DNA of 9,726 nt from Bacillota bacterium (GTDB lineage: Bacteria > Bacillota > Clostridia > Oscillospirales > Acutalibacteraceae), in NCBI GenBank assembly GCA_030705695.1, contig JAUZPX010000072.1:1-9726 (forward strand). Reading direction: 5' to 3'. Of the stretch, positions 7,506 through 9,726 are shown piece after piece; the first letter of the stretch is position 1; each line of letters opens with the position of its first letter. A program made the translations under genes and the position numbers. Under the pieces are notes generated by a model. That model saw only the letters and a list, made by a program, of their open reading frames with translations, had not been told where the DNA came from and did no database searches.

Positions 7506-8342
7506 TGCGATGCCTGGGGCAAGCTGTTAAGCGTTAAAGACGCCAACGGCAACACTATTACCGACACAACAAGCGTAGCGCTTATTAACCCGATTCGTTA
7601 CCGTGGGTATGTGTATGATACCGAAAGCGGCTTGTACTACCTGCAAAGCAGATATTATGACCCGACAACGTGTAGGTTTGTTAATGAGGATGTTTATACT
7701 GATACTCAAACAGGTTTAGTCGGTACTAATATGTTTGCGTATTGCGATAATAATGCAGTTATGGATGTTGATCCTGATGGTAAGGATGCATATCTAATTG
7801 TTAATTCTGATGGGGCAAAAGGTGCTGGTCATGTTTCGTTATTAGTCTACGCTAATAGTCATTGGAACTATATTTATTGCGGAGGGCTAATTCAAATTTC
7901 AATTATTCCTAATTGTGACTGGAATAGCTGGAAATATAAATTAAGGGGACTTAATAGATATATCAAGTCGAATCAGCCCCACTCTAATGGTGTTGAAACT
8001 AATGGAAGTGATTCGGAATTTGAGCCATTATATGGTGCAGGTTGGAATGGTGATCCTAAAGATGGATATAACGGTTATATTTATTTCAAGGGAGATTTTA
8101 CAAAATCATATTATGATGCTGTTTCCTTAGAAAATCATGGAGACAATTACTCTTTGTCTTTTCATAACTGTTTGGATATCTCATTGGAAATATTGGATTA
8201 TGGCTCTTGTGGAGCTAAGAACTTCCACAAAAATTTAGATCATTATATTAATATAGAGTGGCAGATATGTGTTCCTAACCTTGTATTCAATTCTTTAGGA
8301 AATATTTATGGTGATAGTTGGTTAACCGGAACAAAATGGTGA
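7506..8342 (+). CDS. Orphan RHS core plus permuted papain/NlpC-like tip, cassette B, lacking a credible start
   Basis: The frame is open from just after the TAA at 7476 to the TGA at 8340-8342. Core homology begins at CDAWGK (7506). The first permitted start is a GTG at 7611 inside RYRGYVYD with no Shine-Dalgarno site, so this looks like a displaced tip and not a free-standing gene. After the core and a normal DPDG junction comes a tip of about 190 residues. It begins DAYLIVNSDGAKGAGHVSLL (His codon 7830-7832) and later has YSLSFHNCLDISLEIL (Cys codon 8169-8171). A Gly-His-x-Ser strand before an Asn-Cys helix start is the order seen in circularly permuted NlpC/P60-papain-like enzymes. A peptidase, amidase or acyltransferase-type activity is therefore plausible but not proven. 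The membrane propeller gene starts 10 bases after the stop, and is the likely immunity partner. Confidence 0.8.
   Translation, partial: CDAWGKLLSVKDANGNTITDTTSVALINPIRYRGYVYDTESGLYYLQSRYYDPTTCRFVNEDVYTDTQTGLVGTNMFAYCDNNAVMDVDPDGKDAYLIVNSDGAKGAGHVSLLVYANSHWNYIYCGGLIQISIIPNCDWNSWKYKLRGLNRYIKSNQPHSNGVETNGSDSEFEPLYGAGWNGDPKDGYNGYIYFKGDFTKSYYDAVSLENHGDNYSLSFHNCLDISLEILDYGSCGAKNFHKNLDHYINIEWQICVPNLVFNSLGNIYGDSWLTGTKW
7508..7691 (+). repeat. Core repeat copy 3 (orphan cassette B)
   Basis: This copy aligns gap-free to 4393-4576 of the full-length gene. From 7508 to 7639 it differs from copy 2 at a single base. Afterwards it diverges (CTGCAAAGCAGA in place of TTGCAGTCTCGT) while encoding the same LQSR residues. 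Recombination with copy 1 would delete 3115 bp. Confidence 0.92.
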
Positions 8343-8346
8343 GGTG
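8341..8346 (+). promoter_or_regulatory. Shine-Dalgarno site supporting a TTG start at 8353
   Basis: GAGGTG lies six bases before the in-frame TTG at 8353 and overlaps the stop codon of the upstream tip. The alternative GTG start at 8344 sits inside this motif and has no Shine-Dalgarno site of its own, so TTG 8353 is preferred. Confidence 0.6.
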
Positions 8347-8352
8347 TTTACT

Positions 8353-9426
8353 TTGTTAAAATCTAAGTCACGCATTATAGTTTTAGCTATTTTTTTGGTG
8401 TTGATTATCGTTGTGGTAATCTGGATTTTCAGCCGTTTATCGGTAAAAAATTTGTATTCTGATGAACCAACAAATAAAGAGGGAAATACAACCGGAAATA
8501 TCTTTAACGGCGGTGAAGTTGCGTGCCAAGGGGATACTGTATTTTTTGTGAATCAAAATACCAGTTGGATATATTTTATGCCTTTTTCAAAATCTAATAG
8601 AATTTTTGGAATGAAGATCACAAATCTTGATGCTGAAAAAATTTTAGGTGCTCAGGTTTCCGGGCGCATGAGTGTTGTTGGAGAACACATTTACTACGAT
8701 TTATTACATGAATACAAATTTGCTTCTTTTAATCCGTCAGGTCAATTGTATTGCTATAATTTACGGACCCAAAAAACTGAATTTATCGGACCGATTTCCG
8801 ATGAATATTTTATAGAAAATAATTGTATTTATTATTTAGATAATAGCGGTAAAATAATGACGGCAGATCTTGACGGAAAAAATGCAAAACAATTTGCAAA
8901 AGATCAGAATATTTCCAATTTTTATTACGATTCAGGATATTTTTACTATTTTGATACAGAGAAAAGGTCAAAAGATAATGTTGCAATTGGTGCTTGGTAC
9001 AGAGTAGATATTAATGGGAACAATAAAGAATTTGTTCTTAAAGATCCTGGTCACGACTATTATAAAGAATTTTTTTGCAATAATGTTTTCTATCATTCTA
9101 AAGGTTCAATAGAGGAATACGGTTCAAGCAATCCAATGTATGAATACAATTTATCTACAAAGACAGATAAAATGATTTATACTCCGCTTAAAAATGATTA
9201 TGTAAAGAATATGAATATATCGGGCGGTTGGATGTATTACACCGATAAAAATGATTGGCTTTACAAAATGAAATTGGATGGTTCTTGCAATAAATTGTTA
9301 TATAAAGCACAAGTTGGATCAATTTATATTGCAAATAATAAAATTTATTTCTATGAAGCAAATGAATATCCAAATTTATATCGTATAAACCAAGATGGTA
9401 CAAATTTGGAGAAAATCAAACCATAA
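8353..9426 (+). CDS. Membrane-anchored seven-repeat beta-propeller (DUF5050-like), candidate immunity protein for the papain-like tip
   Basis: The product is 357 residues from TTG 8353 (360 from GTG 8344; the latter numbering is used here). Residues 9-29 are a strong N-terminal membrane helix preceded by Lys/Arg, leaving the rest outside the cytoplasm. The soluble part contains seven repeats with a GxxIYY-like strand, at about residues 62, 113, 159, 197, 245, 294 and 331. Most are followed by LY.x(n).DG, as in DUF5050-type propellers, so a seven-bladed beta-propeller is inferred. The gene begins ten bases after the stop of the cassette B tip, consistent with translational coupling, and its stop is followed 17 bp later by the next inverted repeat. 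An immunity role is inferred from this placement. At about 360 residues it is much larger than typical toxin immunity proteins. It could instead be an accessory or cell-surface sensor protein. Confidence 0.75.
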   Translation: MLKSKSRIIVLAIFLVLIIVVVIWIFSRLSVKNLYSDEPTNKEGNTTGNIFNGGEVACQGDTVFFVNQNTSWIYFMPFSKSNRIFGMKITNLDAEKILGAQVSGRMSVVGEHIYYDLLHEYKFASFNPSGQLYCYNLRTQKTEFIGPISDEYFIENNCIYYLDNSGKIMTADLDGKNAKQFAKDQNISNFYYDSGYFYYFDTEKRSKDNVAIGAWYRVDINGNNKEFVLKDPGHDYYKEFFCNNVFYHSKGSIEEYGSSNPMYEYNLSTKTDKMIYTPLKNDYVKNMNISGGWMYYTDKNDWLYKMKLDGSCNKLLYKAQVGSIYIANNKIYFYEANEYPNLYRINQDGTNLEKIKP

Positions 9427-9443
9427 ATTATGAGCAGTTATAG

Positions 9444-9478
9444 CGCCTAAGGTGTAGAAGATTTCTGTACCTTGGGCG
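9444..9478 (+). repeat. Inverted repeat opening orphan cassette C
   Basis: CGCCTAAGGT at 9444-9453 pairs with ACCTTGGGCG at 9469-9478, with one G-T wobble. Only the left arm differs from the cassette A copy in the paired core; the right arm and flank are conserved (27/28 bases between 9465-9492 and 5823-5850). It again lies shortly after an immunity gene's stop, has no T-run, and precedes a core repeat. Confidence 0.7.
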
Positions 9479-9502
9479 TAAACCTACATAAAGCAAAATT
9501 AG

Positions 9503-9726
9503 ATGTTAAGCGTAAAAGACGCAAGCGGCAACACTATTACCGACACAACAAGCATAGCGCTGATTAACCCGATTCGTTACCGCGGATATGTGTATGATTC
9601 AGATTCTGGCTTGTACTATTTGCAGTCTCGTTATTATGACCCGACAACGTGTAGGTTTGTTAATGCAGATTGCTATTCTGACACCTGTACCGGTGTAATC
9701 AGCACCAATATGTTCGCATACTGTCA
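9503..9726 (+). CDS. Orphan RHS core of cassette C, cut by the right edge
   Basis: The frame encodes MLSVKDASGNTITDTTS, then the RYRGYVYD and GLYYLQSRYYDP core motifs, then FVNADCYSDTCTGVISTN, and runs off the window before any tip begins. Core homology starts exactly where an ATG (9503) replaces the CTG leucine codon of the other copies. The preceding codon is a TAG stop and no Shine-Dalgarno site is visible (the upstream bases are AAAGCAAAAT). It is most likely another displaced tip and not an expressed gene, although it is the only orphan here with an in-frame ATG at its front. The tip type cannot be told. Confidence 0.8.
   Translation, partial: MLSVKDASGNTITDTTSIALINPIRYRGYVYDSDSGLYYLQSRYYDPTTCRFVNADCYSDTCTGVISTNMFAYC
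9504..9670 (+). repeat. Core repeat copy 4 (orphan cassette C)
   Basis: This 167-bp copy aligns gap-free to 4410-4576. It is shorter at its left end than copies 2 and 3, which begin 17-26 bp further upstream in the core. Recombination with copy 1 would delete 5094 bp and bring in the cassette C tip, which lies beyond the window. Confidence 0.9.

Noticed and set aside
5830..7611. Orphan frames read as normal stand-alone genes starting at TTG 5830 and GTG 7611
   Set aside because: Neither start has a Shine-Dalgarno site; one lies inside the inverted repeat and the other inside the middle of a core motif, so displaced tips fit better.
5001..8171. HNC occurs in both the active tip and the cassette B tip, suggesting a shared catalytic motif
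   Set aside because: The flanking residues differ and the active tip has no matching upstream GHxS strand, so no shared fold is claimed.
5781..9502. Insertion sequence or integrase remnants between cassettes
   Set aside because: No transposase or integrase sequence, terminal inverted repeats or target-site duplications are visible; homologous core repeats suffice to explain the layout.

Overview
The window is part of a polymorphic-toxin locus of the RHS/YD-repeat (WapA-like) type, and every recognisable gene is on the + strand. The AT-rich DNA, Gram-positive-style Shine-Dalgarno sites, a lipoprotein immunity candidate, and a DNRLRE-like region followed by YD repeats all suggest a low-GC Firmicute, most likely a clostridial or ruminococcal gut-type bacterium. 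That placement is an inference; no taxonomic marker gene is present.

Layout. Bases 1-5239 are the C-terminal 1,745 or so codons of one giant RHS protein that enters from the left edge. It has a DNRLRE-like region, YD repeats, two inserted jelly-roll-like modules, more YD repeats, and the conserved RHS core. It ends in a variable tip of about 192 residues that begins just after a DPQG motif. A small lipoprotein gene (5412-5780) follows and is the likely immunity partner. Three orphan cassettes come next. Each begins with a nearly identical copy of about 167-194 bp of the core DNA, followed by a different tip and, in the two complete ones, a membrane-anchored candidate immunity gene. Cassette A (about 5802-7440) carries a caspase-like (clan CD) tip and a 178-residue membrane protein. 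Cassette B (about 7480-9426) carries a permuted papain/NlpC-like tip and a membrane-anchored seven-repeat beta-propeller. Cassette C (from about 9444) runs off the right edge before its tip begins.

How it likely works. The full-length RHS protein presents the current tip and the adjacent gene protects the producer. The orphan tips lack credible translation starts but are in frame with the core repeat. Homologous recombination between core copies would therefore replace the active tip and its immunity gene in one step, deleting 1472, 3115 or 5094 bp for cassettes A, B and C respectively. Orphan immunity genes have their own ribosome-binding sites, so they may be expressed while their toxins are silent.

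Most unusual points. A conserved junction element, with a 10-bp inverted repeat in two of three copies, marks the left boundary of each orphan cassette just after the preceding immunity gene. All three candidate immunity proteins have N-terminal export or anchor signals, which hints that these tips act at or outside the membrane. GC content drops sharply where core gives way to tip (25/60 G+C at 2881-2940 in the shaft against 9/60 at 5041-5100 in the tip).
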